From Prostheceraeus crozeri (lineage: Eukaryota; Platyhelminthes; Polycladida; Euryleptidae), in the NCBI GenBank assembly GCA_907163375.1, contig CAJQUW010003229.1, positions 1 through 64,000 on the forward strand: a DNA stretch of 64,000 bases. The letters run 5' to 3'. This document shows positions 23,030 through 33,585 of this stretch, piece by piece (within the stretch, counting starts at the first letter, position 1; each line of letters opens with the position of its first letter). The translations under genes were made by a program, and so were the position numbers. The notes beneath the pieces were generated by a model. The model was not told where the DNA came from. It did no database searches and saw nothing but the letters and a program-made list of their open reading frames with translations.

Positions 23030-23612
23030 AGTAATGTATGTATGACTCCCCCAGACCACCACCCCCATCAACCAAAATAAATTTTGGGACATACACCCAA
23101 GTTTTTTAAAAAATTATTTAAGAAAAAATATGCACCAAGTTACAAAAAATAATGCAATAAAAAGGAATACTAATATCTAAAAAATAAATTAAAAGTAATA
23201 ATTATGGCGATCTGGGGGAGTCATACATACATTACTTAGGAATGAGAAATGAAAAATAAGAAAATGATACAATTTTGTAAATATTGAAAAATTGAAATAT
23301 TTTTAAAATATAAAATATTTTGTAAATATGAAACGTCAGAATATTTTATTAAAAATGGAAGAAAACGAAAAGTCAATTCTGCCTTCAGCACCTACTGAAA
23401 AGGAATCATTATATCCTTCAATAATTAAGAATGATAATGACTGGACTTTTAAAACACAAAACGAAATTATGACTGAGATAAACCTAGCAAAGCGTAAAGA
23501 TAGAGTACGGTATATGAAAGATAAAGAATCACAATTATTATTAAAATTAGAACATTATGATAAATTAAGAAAAAGATGGGTTAAAGTTAAGAATGTAACA
23601 CAAGGTATAGGA
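23030..23612 (+). repeat. Left terminal inverted repeat of Polinton A
   Basis: Inverted match to 54,079-57,157 (which is interrupted by a LINE). It contains words ACTTGGGTGTATGT and GACTCCCCCAGA and extends into the first 90 codons of the membrane-protein gene. The subsequence ATGTATGTATGACT recurs at 23,219-23,235 inside the repeat. Confidence 0.85.
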
Positions 23613-24018
23613 ATATTTTTTAACAGAAAGTTTAGGAATATTTACAATTATAATAACTTCAGGTGTTTTAGCAATTCCAGTAGTTGCTACAGCTTTAACA
23701 AGTACAGGTCTTTTTGCAACTTCAACTACTACAATTTTAGAAAAATCTTTAGTATCAAAGAAACAGAAATCATTAAAAAGGAAATATCAACATGTTAAAG
23801 AAGTATATGATAAACTTCATTATCATTTTCAAAGATCAATTGGTGATAATATTATTACCTTAGAGGAGATAGAAGCTTTTGATAAAATAGCTCATGAAGT
23901 AAGTAAACAACCTAAAATGATAACACAAGGAGGAAAAGAGGGTAAAGAAGATAATTCAGCTTTTTTAGAAGAAATTAAAACGTTAGTAGAATCTTTAGAA
24001 CAAAATATAAAAAAGTAA
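23345..24018 (+). pseudogene. Polinton A membrane protein (TIR-embedded)
   Basis: The frame begins MEENEKSILPSAPTEKESLY and has a basic helix (RYMKDKESQLLLKLEHYDKL) before a hydrophobic region, then an acidic C-terminal tail ending IKTLVESLEQNIKK. A frameshift near 23,620 breaks it just where two membrane segments start. It matches Polinton B's intact homologue at 40,416-41,075 throughout. The 5' third lies in the terminal repeat, so a second, partial copy exists at the right end. Similar two-helix proteins accompany many Polintons; their job is unknown. Confidence 0.7.
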
Positions 24019-24100
24019 TCAGAAAAAGTAATCATTATACATAACAATGTTTATGTTGTATTCCAATGATAACACAAAATTCAAATATTATATTTTAAAA

Positions 24101-24950
24101 ATGGATAAGATCAAAGCTGATAATGAAAAAAGAATCAAACAATTAGAAGAATTAATAAAAGAGAAAAATATTATGAAAGAAAATCATAGACAAAATAGAA
24201 TGATGAAAGCTGGTGTTCAATCTGAAATGGAAGAAAAAATACAATTAACAAAACAAATAAAAACAGATTTGAAGAATAATGCAAAATCGTTAAAAGAACT
24301 TGGAAAAGAAGTAGTACAGTTAAATATAAAAGAAAAAGAAAAATGGATAATTTGGGATTATTAGAATGAAACATAGATAAAAAATTGCCGAAATCAATGT
24401 TATTTGGTCATTCTATTACATTCATAGATGGAAAAGGACAAACTAGATTCTTTTTAGGTGGTGATGAATTAAAGATAGGTTTCAAAGATGAATTAATTTT
24501 TACAGCTGATGGAGCAACATTTAGGTTAGATAAAAATTTTGTAGATCTTTTAAGAGGTGCAAATTTAAATCATTATGATGTATATGAATTGAGAAATTAT
24601 AAAGCAATATTAGATCAAGTTAAAGCCACAGATTTTAAATTCATATGTAAGACCAGTATCATCAACATCACCAACATCTTCATCTACTCGTAGTTTTAAA
24701 TCATATTCAAGAACAGGAAAAGGCATGTCTTTAAAGAATAATAATAATAAGACAACTGTTTTCCTTCCTGATGATCCACAAGAATTAATAAATAGACTAG
24801 AGATCTTAGTATCAGCAACAAAAGAAGGACATAATTCTAGTTTCAATGAACTTCATGCAATATTGAAAAGACTATTAGAAAAAGGATTAATAAATAAAAA
24901 AGATTGTTCTAGTTTGAGTAAAATTTTTATAAGTGAACAAATTTTTATTT
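24101..24950 (+). pseudogene. Polinton A conserved protein with coiled coil
   Basis: Starts MDKIKADNEKRIKQLEELIK after TTTTAAAAATGG, as in the B homologue (39,470-40,294). It has a coiled coil for about 80 residues, then KSMLFGHSITFIDGKGQTRF, FRLDKNFVDLLRGANL, and a C-terminal helical block FLPDDPQELINRLEILVSA. Three frameshifts split it. The C-terminal part corresponds to a conserved protein of Polintons/adintovirus-like elements (possibly the family listed as DUF8207, from memory and unverified); function unknown. Confidence 0.65.
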
Positions 24951-24962
24951 TTAAAAAAATCA

Positions 24963-25124
24963 ATGAAAAAGAGTTAGAAAAAATTAATAATCATTTAGAA
25001 ATCTAATTGATATTTTAAGTTCATCAAAATTTAGTACGACATCAAAATTTATAGCAACTACTTCATCACATACTTGTAATTTAGATCCTATTATTCATTT
25101 AGAACAAGGTAAACATTATGAAGT
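24963..25124 (+). pseudogene. Polinton A penton-like minor capsid protein, 5' part
   Basis: MNEKELEKINNHLEN start of the minor capsid gene, cut by Polinton B at 25,124 in the middle of a codon run that continues at 41,520. A frameshift lies near 25,005. See the 3' part at 41,520-42,151 and the B homologue at 38,550-39,331. Confidence 0.75.
25119..25124. repeat. Target site duplication of Polinton B, left copy
   Basis: TGAAGT, identical to 41,520-41,525. Six bases is the Polinton size. Confidence 0.95.
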
Positions 25125-25780
25125 AGTAGTATATAGTGTGACATCCGGCGCGACGCTTCGCTTCGCTTTGCTTCGCTTCGCTTGCGCCGGATGTCACACT
25201 TTTGCGGGTTTTTTCAAAAATCAAAATTTCAAAAATTTCAAAAATTTAGGTAGACTTCAAATTTCACGTGGCCGAAGGCCGAAGGGCGAAAATTTAAGCG
25301 TTTTTAAAAATACCCAATTTTCAAATTTTTCAAAATCTCAAAATTTGAGAATTACAATTTTCACCCTTAAAATCATGACCGTTCCAGGACACCGAAAAAT
25401 CATAAAAGTTAAGAATCTCAAAATTTGAGAATTACAATTTTCACCCTTAAAATCATGACCGTTCCAGGACACCGAAAAATCATAAAAGTTAAGAATCTCA
25501 AAATTTGAGAATTACAATTTTCTCGCTTAAATCATGACCGTTCCAGGACACCGAAAATCATAAAAGTTGAGAATTTCAAATTCATGAATTTTATCCATCT
25601 TTCAGGTTTTCAAAATATATCATGTGACTAAAAATATTTCTTTAAAAATGGAAGAAACAAAAGTGGATGAAACAAAAGTGGAAGAAACCGCAAGAATATA
25701 TCCTTCGTTTTCTCAATTAAAAACAAGTGAAATGGTTCTCAATTATTATTAAGATTAGAGCATTATGATAAATTAAGAAG
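25125..25780 (+). repeat. Left terminal inverted repeat of Polinton B
   Basis: Inverted match to about 40,900-41,519. It contains a subterminal hairpin, then two to three tandem copies of a unit of about 80 bases (GACCGTTCCAGGACACCGAA core at 25,379, 25,459 and 25,533), then the start of the membrane-protein gene (METKVDE-type start, repeated VDE/VEE) which is truncated by a deletion and stops. The right copy has two units. Confidence 0.9.
25135..25200. repeat. Subterminal hairpin of Polinton B
   Basis: AGTGTGACATCCGGCGC at the left pairs perfectly with GCGCCGGATGTCACACT at the right around a CTTCG-rich loop of GCTTC repeats. The inverted copy is at 41,446-41,511. Protein-primed replication origins lie at such ends; a role is inferred only. 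Confidence 0.9.
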
Positions 25781-26516
25781 ACGCAATTATTACTTAGACA
25801 TTCTTCGTTTTGTATTCCCAACATTATTTAAAGTACTAATTGTGTGAACTAGAAGATCATTGTAACTCATAAACTCAAAATTATTCAATGAACCCGTACA
25901 CTGGCTGATAATTGAAGAGAGAGAAACATCTAGCAGCTTTCCCCTAAAATTATCGTGCTATCTCTTGTCATTTCAATTTACCCATCGGTAAACTTTTGAC
26001 ATTTCAACTTACGCGTGCGTAAAGTTTTGACATTTCAATTTACCCCTACGTAAATTATTTTCAGAATCTGTTTTCAAAATCTATTTTCAAAGTCTGTTTT
26101 CAAATTCAGTTTTAGAAATCGATTTGCAAAATTCATTTAGCGTTTGCCAAACACATACGGGTAGTAAAGTACTTCCCAATGTGAAGACATGACTAGATTA
26201 AGCACATAAGAGTGCATTGTCAATAAAAGCAAATGACAATAAAATTCTTCTTGTGAACTCAGAACGCATAAACGCCGATATGCGGGTTAGTTGTTATGGC
26301 AATTTTAAACAATCATTTTAACGATAAAACATATTAACAAATGAAGTTCATGAAGAAAATGGAATATGTAAAACAATATAGATTAGAATAATTATAATAT
26401 AATCATTTCAAAATCGAATAAGTAGTAAGGAAAGTCATCATTAGAGAACAGTTTTAAATCAATACCCCCTCCCTTCTGACTTCTAGGGGTCCCTTAAGAA
26501 ATTTTTTTATTATAAA
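25781..26516. other. Gene-free left part of Polinton B with short tandem repeats
   Basis: No gene. At 25,966-26,058 a unit of about 31 bases (TTTTGACATTTCAATTTAC plus a variable GTAAA end) is present three times; at 26,058-26,125 a 15-base TCTGTTTTCAAA-like unit recurs about five times. Confidence 0.6.
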
Positions 26517-26940
26517 ATGAGCAACATAAAGGAGTTTTTTAAATTATATGGAACGCAAACCACGACAAATTTCGACCTAAAGAAAATCGCAAATGAATTG
26601 GGAATAAAGAATTTTCATGTTCTAATGAGAGACCCAATTACAATTCCTAAAAAATAGGCCAACTGTAAATTTCATAACAAATCTTCATACGACAGATGAA
26701 AAAGGTGTACATTGGTCAGCAGGACGAAGAAATATAAACTGTTCTAATTATTATTTTGACTCATACAGACTTCCACCTACAAACGAAGTCAAAAAATTAC
26801 TTGGCAATGGAATTTATAATACATTTCAAATTCAAAAACCAGGAACTACATATTGCGGTCAATTATGTCTTTATGTTTTATTTAAATAACAGGAAGGAGT
26901 ACCATTTCTAGATATTATGTTAGAATTGAACGAACCGTAG
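26517..26940 (+). pseudogene. Polinton B adenain-like cysteine protease
   Basis: Starts ATG at 26,517 after TTATAAA. The catalytic set of an adenovirus-type (C5/Ulp1-like) maturation protease is visible: His in GVHWSAG, Asp in YYFDSYRLPP, and Gln-x-x-Cys in YCGQLCLYVL. It would cleave capsid and core precursors during virion assembly. A single-base frameshift near 26,648 separates the start from the catalytic part, and a TAA near 26,887 precedes the last 16 codons, so it is dead. It is one of two plus-strand genes of B and converges on the integrase with 34 bases between stops. The A homologue is at 52,376-53,060. Confidence 0.8.
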
Positions 26941-26974
26941 GCTCTATGGCTACGCCTAATGAAAATAATGATAA

Positions 26975-28353
26975 TTAAAAATCAGTTCGTTGTAATTCAT
27001 TTTGATAAAATCGGCCACTGATATTTTCATCATCTAAATCTTTGATTTCGTAAGTAATCGGATAAGTTTGATTTATTTTGCAAACTTCAAATATTTCTTT
27101 AGTTCAGTATCCGACGAAGCCTTTTTCAAATTTATTCTTATATTTAAATATTCTAACTCTATCTCCAATTTTAAATTTCGGCTTAAGTTTCTGCAAATTC
27201 GGATTACTCTCATTCAAATTATTATTTTCGTTCGAATAATTATTCTCGAATATTTTCTTTCGGATTAAATCAGGGTCGTCAGAAGCATTCTTTGGAGTTT
27301 CTTCAATACCAGAATGAACTTTATTATTGTACTTTTCTACAATTCCTGGTAATATCTTCAACCATTTCTGATTTCTTTGCTCTTGAATTTCTTGAATAAT
27401 TTATTTTTTAACGTCCGATTGAATCTTTCTATCACTACAGCTTTTCCAGCGTTTTCAGTTGAATAAACAGTTTCAAATAGTGGCTGAACGTTTCGGTTAT
27501 AAAATTCCGACCCTTTATCAACAAACAATTTTTTTGGCTTTCTCTTACTTTCTTTAAAGATTTCTTCAAACGCATATTTAACTGATAGACCACTTTTATT
27601 TTTTAAAGGCTTTACCCAAGCGTATCATGTATATAAATCTATAACGGTCAATGCGTATTTGTAGTCCCTTTCATTCGGCATATGAATAAGATCACCACTC
27701 CAAATATCATCTTTATTAAATACTTTTAATTTCAATAAATATTTAGGCTTTCTATATTCTTTATGAATTTCGGACGCATAGCGTCCTAGGTCATTCGACA
27801 TTTCAGACGCGTAGGTTCGAGCGTTGCTCTCAGACAGCTTTGCTGTCGTTTCATTTAAACCCTGGCCGAATAATATTTTAGCTTGAAAAGCTTTCTTAAC
27901 AAACATTCTTTCAATTTTTTCTCTAAATGTAGGATTCTGAATACTATCTAATTCTTGAATCATCTTCTTATCAGCTGCATGACGAGAACTTAGATCATGA
28001 TTTCGATAAGCTAAATCATGTCTATAAGCGGCGGCATCTACTCTATTTATTGGTTCTTCACCTGGTTTCGGATTATTATTCTCATCTAGTCTTATATCTA
28101 ATCGAGTTCCTGGACCGGTATATGAATGACCAAGAAGATGTTTTTCTTTTGAATATTTACTCCAAATAAATCCAGGAAAGTTTTCTAATGTTTTTTGTAT
28201 GTCACCACCGTAGGTAGTAGCCAAACTTTGTTTGTCGTCGTTACCTTCATAAATTTTACAATTTGAGGTTTTATGTACTTTTAAGAGATAATTCAATAAA
28301 TCTAAATTAGAAATTTTTAATTTAATTAAATTTTCGGAATTTTTAGAATTCAT
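26975..28353 (-). pseudogene. Polinton B phospholipase A2-integrase fusion
   Basis: The probable start is the ATG at 28,353 (MNSKNSENL, preceded by TTTTAAA). Residues about 75-150 form a parvovirus-VP1-like phospholipase A2 domain: calcium-loop YTGPG, then AAAYRHDLAYR with the catalytic His-Asp. From about residue 195 a retroviral-type integrase follows: SEIHKEYRKPKYL, first Asp in IWSGDLIHMP, second Asp in LFVDKGSEF, Glu in ENAGKAVVIERFN, and a C-terminal SH3-like part (KIGDRVRIFKYKN). No HHCC zinc domain lies before the core. Lesions: TGA at 27,622-27,624, a frameshift near 27,385, and TGA at about 27,104 where A has Trp. The joint is collinear with A's copy, so the fusion is not an artefact of one insertion. 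Confidence 0.85.
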
Positions 28354-28467
28354 TTTAAAAGATAAAATAAATGTTTTACCTAATAGAACCAAAGGTTCTG
28401 AGGCTTTAGCCGATCGGACCAAAGGTCCTCAGGTTACTAACCTATAGAACCAAAGGTCCTGAGGTTA

Positions 28468-28950
28468 TTACCGAATCATACTAGGACTTAGATATATTCC
28501 AGAACCATCTTTTGTTTCTTTAATTTCAATTAAATCATCAACATTGTGGAGAATATTTTTGAGAACTCTTTTTTCCTTCATCAACTAAATTTAATTTACT
28601 AATAAAATTCTCTACTATTCCTTCTCCCCTAGCAACTTTCTCTAACTCCCTATTATGACGTTTTGTTCTTCTAATGCTGCTTTCTCTGATTTATTTTTAT
28701 TTACTGCTTGGACAATACCAGCTGTCCCACCTGCAACACTTCCTGCTGCTGCTATGCCTCCTATTATTAGAGGAATTAATGGGAGAATTCCACCATCCTT
28801 TTCATCTTGCAATTTAATATTCTCTATCATTGGTTTATTTATGTAATACTTTTTTTTATTAATAGTAATAGTTTTAGGGGTATTTTTGTCAACAATATTA
28901 CGTAATTTTAATTCAACAGTTTTATTATTATTACTTTTCGCTTGCGACAT
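28468..28950 (-). pseudogene. Polinton B pX-like core protein
   Basis: MSQAKSNNNK start after CTAAAAATG. The middle has a strongly hydrophobic Gly/Ala segment, LPLIPLIIGGIAAAGSVAGG, which resembles the hydrophobic core peptides (pX-like) of adenovirus-related elements. A frameshift near 28,660 and another near 28,570 precede the original end (SMIR at 28,468). The A copy at 50,493-50,974 has the same segment nearly unchanged. The role in packaging the genome or in membrane action is inferred from similarity of position, next to the capsid gene. Confidence 0.65.
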
Positions 28951-29074
28951 TTTTAGTAAAAAAATTTTAATTTATCAAGAATTTTAATCTATTCTAGTTA
29001 TGAAAAATTTTTAGTTAAGAATTTTTTAATCTATTCTAGTTATGAAAAAAATTAAATTAATTTATTCTAGCCAT

Positions 29075-30390
29075 CTACCCATTAAGAACTTCAATAGAAT
29101 ATTTTGCATCTTCTAGCAATAAACCATAAGCCATCAATGAAGTTGTGGAATCTTTCTTTTCAATTTTAATTGTTACATCACAACCATTTTTAATAATATC
29201 TTCTGATTGTGCACTTAAATCGAAACAGAAAACAGGATATAAATGTCTCCAATCTCCAGGAGTTAATTGTGGTTCAACTCCAAATTCTATACAAACATTT
29301 CGATAAGAATCATATCCTTCCATAAATTGATTATTAGTATCATCGAATCTTAATGGATCAATTGGATATCGGGTTTGATTTAATGAAACTTGTAAACTTC
29401 GAATTGTATTAATATGAAAAAGATTGTTGTTCTTATCAAAACTTGGAGAATTATTTCTTTGAAAAGTTAGTAATAAATATCTTGGAGTATTCGCAGTTCT
29501 AGTAAAATGCCAGTTAAATCTTTGTTCGGAAAAAGTTACTGAACTAGCAGTACGCTTTAGAAAATTTACTGGAATTGGTTTGTTAGTATTTAATCTTTTT
29601 GCAAGGCTGTTTAAATCTTTAAACTAGGAGTAATATGCTTAATCCACCATTCAAGTCTATCAATTTTTAAATATGCTTTTTTTCCAGTCTTACCAAAAAA
29701 GATTAATTCATTATTTGCTGTACGATGAATTATTAATTTAAATTTTAATTGATATGATATTTTGTCATAATCTAAATATCCGAATAATGGAGACAATGAC
29801 CAATTTACAGTCTGTTTACTTTTCTTGTTAAATTCACGTCTTTCTTTATATGCACTATTGTTTGTTTTATTTAAATGTTTTGCAATATTTTCTACATCTT
29901 TCGCAATTCCTGCTGCATCTGTTCCAGCGTGAGTTAAATCATCAACAATTATACCATCATTAGTATCAGGAAACCAACCTTCGATTTCATACTTTTTATT
30001 ATTTTCACCAATTGTTACAAATCTAAGCATTGTATCAATTACACCTGGAGAATCACTTATTGTTTCTATATTTTGAGTTGCAACATCTAAACGCATTTGT
30101 GTAAATAATCTTGGAAAAAAATTATTCTCTAGTGCAATATTATCGGTTTCTGGTAATGGTGTTGTAAAATTGGCATCACTATACAAAGAATATTCACAGT
30201 GTAAAAATGAATCAGGTAGATATATATAACTCTGCTGATTATCAACTTCAAAAATTAAATCACCTCCAGTATTTACTCTACTGGAAGATCCGGGATTCAT
30301 AGCAATTCTTATATAGTCATTCTTTTTTTGATTGCAACTGACGAACGGAGGATCGTCTAATCTAAATTTATTTTCGATAAGCGAAGACAT
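29075..30390 (-). pseudogene. MCP: Polinton B major capsid protein (double jelly-roll, hexon-like)
   Basis: About 438 codons in two frames joined by one frameshift near 29,612. N-terminal half: MSSLIENKFRLDDPPF, a strand-rich region with YIYLPDSFLHCEYSLY, NIALENNFFPRLFTQMRLD, and LFGYLDYDKISYQLKFKL. C-terminal half: FNWHFTRTANTPRYLLLTFQ, QFMEGYDSYRNV, and LYPVFCFDLSAQSEDIIKNG before the VTIKIEKK strand. This is the layout of hexon-like double jelly-roll capsid proteins of Polintons/adintoviruses, which form the trimeric capsomer. One indel apart the gene is intact. Confidence 0.8.
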
Positions 30391-30544
30391 TTTTATAAAA
30401 AATAATTTGACTTTTTGTTTTTCTCACACACAGAAAAGATTCTGCTAAAATAATTTTACTAAAAAAATTTTGCTGAGAAAATATTCCTAAAAAAATTTTA
30501 CTAAAAAAATTTTACTAAAAAAAATTTTACTAAAAAACATAATT

Positions 30545-31075
30545 TTAGAATTTTGCTAGACCAGCTACGCTACAGCTTTGCTGGTTAAACCGAAGGTTGC
30601 TGCTCACGCCATTTCCTCTTATTTCTTCAATTGAACGTTTTATGGCTACGCCTGATTTCTTCTTATGTTTACTATCAGACGGAGCTCCGCTCCTCAAGGT
30701 TTCCCCAACAGCTATGTTAGCAATTTTATTTTTTGTTTCCTCTGAAAGTTTTTTTAAATTTTTTAGTTCTTCGGAATCATTCCTAAGTTTACGAATAGCT
30801 TCTAGTTGTTTTAATTCGTTTTGAGACTTGACAGCATTTGATATTGCACTAGCTGTACTACCTATAGCAGCTGCTCCTTTTGCAGCAGATGTAATCAAAT
30901 CTTTATTATTTTTAATTAAGTTAACGATACTTCCAATACCAGAAAAGATGCCAGCTCCTTCCGTGTGAACTGTTTCTCTATTATCATAATGATAAACAGG
31001 ATTCATACGTGGTTCATGAGCAATTCTTTGATTTGAAGCAAATTGTTTAAGATTGTGTTTATAAATTATAGGCAT
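30545..31075 (-). CDS. Polinton B putative virion core protein
   Basis: Intact frame of 176 codons, starting MPIIYKHNLKQF after CCTAAAAAATG. It has a Gly/Ala/Ile helix region AGIFSGIGSIVNLIKNNKD then ITSAAKGAAAIGSTASAIS, a Lys/Glu coiled-coil, and a basic patch SKHKKKSG. Genes of this kind between the capsid and fiber genes in adenovirus-like elements encode core or minor virion proteins. Two hairpins (30,573-30,583; 30,681-30,693) lie inside its frame, adding residues. No A copy remains. Confidence 0.55.
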   Translation of the reverse strand: MPIIYKHNLKQFASNQRIAHEPRMNPVYHYDNRETVHTEGAGIFSGIGSIVNLIKNNKDLITSAAKGAAAIGSTASAISNAVKSQNELKQLEAIRKLRNDSEELKNLKKLSEETKNKIANIAVGETLRSGAPSDSKHKKKSGVAIKRSIEEIRGNGVSSNLRFNQQSCSVAGLAKF

Positions 31076-31237
31076 TTTTTAGGATTAAATTTGTCTTTTG
31101 GGAAAAAATATTTACGATTGGTTAGTAACCTGAGGACCTTTGGTCCGTTTAATATTTGCGCTGAGATTTACGTTTATGATAAGGTAATAACCTCAGGACC
31201 TTCGCTCCGATAGGTTAGAAACCCACGACTTCGTCGA

Positions 31238-32125
31238 TCAAGATTTACGTTTGTGAATGGACAACAACTTCGAGATAACTTTATTAATTGACTGTTGCAC
31301 TTTATCTATTGCGTCAAGCAGCGTGTGATGTACTTTTATTTCTTTTCTATTAACTTGCATTTTCTGCTGATTAATCTTCAATGCCGTTTTAAGTGCATTT
31401 AACTTAATTTTAAGATCATCTAATTGTCTTTTAACAGCATCTAACTGTTCTTTATTTTCTTTAGAGTTTTCTTGTAAATTTTTCTTTAATTCATTTTCTA
31501 AATTGATTTTAAGAGTTTTCATTTTATCAACTCTTTGATTAAGCGAGTTTACTTCATTTATTATTCTATTCATCTTTTTCATTTGTTGAGTAATTTTAGA
31601 ACTTAATTCATCAACACTTTTTTGGAATGTACTTTGTAACTGCTTTAAATTTTTTTTAATTCTTTCAGGTAGTTTTTCTATTTCATCTTCTAATTGTTCT
31701 TTTAACATTTTTATCTGATGTTTATTTTTAATTACAGCAGATTTTAAATTTAAAGAAAGTGATATTAAAATTTTTGATTGTTCAGAAATCTTTTTAAAAA
31801 GTTTTGCTATATCTGCTTCTAGCTCTCTATCCTTTTTATCAAGTTTTAATAATTTTTCGTTTAATGATTTGTCATTAAGTTTAAGCAACTTTAATTCATT
31901 CATCAGTGGAACCAAAACATCGTTTATATATTTTTCTTTTAAGTCATTGATTTGTGTATCAACATATTGTTTATTTGTCAACTCTGTATTTTGTTGCGGA
32001 AGAATAGAAAGATGCAATGGACCAGATAAAACGTCTCCAGTTTTCATAATATAATTTTCTATTCCTACTTCTAATTCACGATTATTCGGGATATATGCAC
32101 CTCCACCAACATTTGGTAACATCAT
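31238..32125 (-). CDS. Polinton B fiber-like coiled-coil protein
   Basis: Intact frame of 295 codons, MMLPNVGGGAYIPNNRELEV start after GTTAAAAAATG. Residues 28-60 have MKTGDVLSGPLHLSILPQQN and then LTNKQYVDTQINDLKEKY, a pattern seen at the head of trimeric fibers and tail-collar proteins of viruses and phages. Residues 60-290 are an almost uninterrupted Leu/Lys/Glu coiled coil, ending in a basic IHKRKS. Likely role is a trimeric stalk on the virion, by analogy. Knob domain is not seen. It lies beside core and capsid genes; A has lost it. Confidence 0.55.
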   Translation of the reverse strand: MMLPNVGGGAYIPNNRELEVGIENYIMKTGDVLSGPLHLSILPQQNTELTNKQYVDTQINDLKEKYINDVLVPLMNELKLLKLNDKSLNEKLLKLDKKDRELEADIAKLFKKISEQSKILISLSLNLKSAVIKNKHQIKMLKEQLEDEIEKLPERIKKNLKQLQSTFQKSVDELSSKITQQMKKMNRIINEVNSLNQRVDKMKTLKINLENELKKNLQENSKENKEQLDAVKRQLDDLKIKLNALKTALKINQQKMQVNRKEIKVHHTLLDAIDKVQQSINKVISKLLSIHKRKS

Positions 32126-32172
32126 TTTTTAACAATAAAAAAATAAATTTTTTTTCTAATAAAAATAAAAAA

Positions 32173-33416
32173 ATGGATAAAGCAAATTTAAAAAATTATA
32201 TTCGTCCGCATCATCCTGTTCTTCTTATTCGACGAGATCAACGGGATTTGAAAATAAATGTTTTGATAATAATAATAATAACAATCCATGTATAGATGTT
32301 AATATTTTATTTCAATTACAAGCCGAAATATTTAGAGAACAAACAAAAGGTTTACCTTCTATAGAAACTAACTATTGTTTATTTCCGGGTGATCCATTTA
32401 TTAAATTTATGGATATAGTAAGTAAATATAATGATGTAGCTTATGTTGAATTAAATAAAGAAAATATGGTTATAATAGGTCATAATAACGTTTATGGTTT
32501 TATTAGAGCAGTGTTACCATTTAGTAATACTGAATGGATAGAAAATAAAATTATTAATTATATCAATATTAAAGAATTAGTTCAAAAATTAAAATCTTTT
32601 TCCAAGGAAAAAATTAGATTATTTGTTGATGAACAAAATCAATATAACATTCATATTGAAAGTAAAAAACATAATGAAGAATGATTATGTAAAGTTTATT
32701 ATAGAGACACAATTTATAAACAAGAAACATTAGAAATGCCCCAAAGATATGATGATGATACGTATATAGGATTATATTCCAACTTAAATATTAATTTATT
32801 AAAATCTTACAAAAATGGTTTAGCTCAACAAGAGAAAATTTATATGTGGACAACACCTTATACTATTAACAATGTCCATAATCATAATCATAATAAACGA
32901 ACTGAAGGTTCTAGGGCTTTGCCCGATCTTAAAGAAACTAATAATAATGATAATAATATAGATGATGATTCTGAAACATCTGAAAAAGGTGTAAATGGTA
33001 ACAAAGATTATAAAAATATCAGTAATTATAAAAATTTAAGTGAAGAAAAATTTATATCTCATACTGATGTACATGATATTAATACTACATATAATCAAAA
33101 TTTATCTAAATTTCATTTTCTTACAACTGAAAATAATAATGATGGTATAGTTGAAGATACTGTTAGACAACTATGTGTCGGGTCTACAAAATTTAAATTA
33201 GGATTTACATCTAATCAGTTTAAAATTTTATCATCTTTAATAAAAACTAAAAGTGATTCAGATTATGGTGGTGTTATTAAATTTTCCAAAAGAGATCAAA
33301 GACCAATATTTTTCTCTATTATATTATTATCAGATAAAAGATGTAATTTAGAGTTAGATATTCCAATAAGAGAATGGTATCCTATCAGGAATGGCATCCT
33401 ATACCAAAAAGTGTAA
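32173..33416 (+). pseudogene. Polinton B unknown protein on the opposite strand
   Basis: Starts MDKANLKNYIRPHH after AATAAAAAAATG. A frameshift near 32,262 (in a GATAATAAT run encoding Asn repeats) and one TGA at 32,682-32,684 break an otherwise long frame. Features: KFMDIVSKYNDVAYVELNKE, a helical KELVQKLKSFSKEKIRLF, a central Asn/His/Asp-rich linker that includes a GGGC-TTT-GCCC hairpin, and a C-terminal strand-rich part with RQLCVGSTKFKLGFTSNQF and ELDIPIREWYP. No family recognised; the two structured halves around a linker could be repeats of one fold, but this was not established. It may have its own promoter, diverging from the fiber gene (47 bases between starts). Confidence 0.55.
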
Positions 33417-33585
33417 TTTATGATGTTGAAGAATCAATTTATGATGATGATTAAGAATCAATTGATGATGATGATGAATAATCAATAGTTAGTGAAAATA
33501 AATTTAAATTATCTTTTGATAAAACATTATATGATGAAACTTAATATGATAAAACTTAATAGAAAATACCAAAATATTCGATAAA

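Noticed and set aside
25138-25428. Open frame across the Polinton B left end (and its mirror at 41,216-41,530)
   Set aside because: It lies entirely in the hairpin and tandem units of the terminal repeat and appears at both ends only because the repeat is inverted.
25966-26058. 31-base repeats as a CRISPR-like or regulatory array
   Set aside because: Only three contiguous copies with drift and no spacers.
29605-29625. Programmed frameshift in the major capsid gene
   Set aside because: No slippery heptamer with a downstream structure was recognised, and many neighbouring genes have similar single-base lesions.
32173-33416. Sliding-clamp (PCNA-like) assignment of the unknown Polinton B gene
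   Set aside because: Two similar-sized structured halves suggested it, but no clamp motif could be pointed to.
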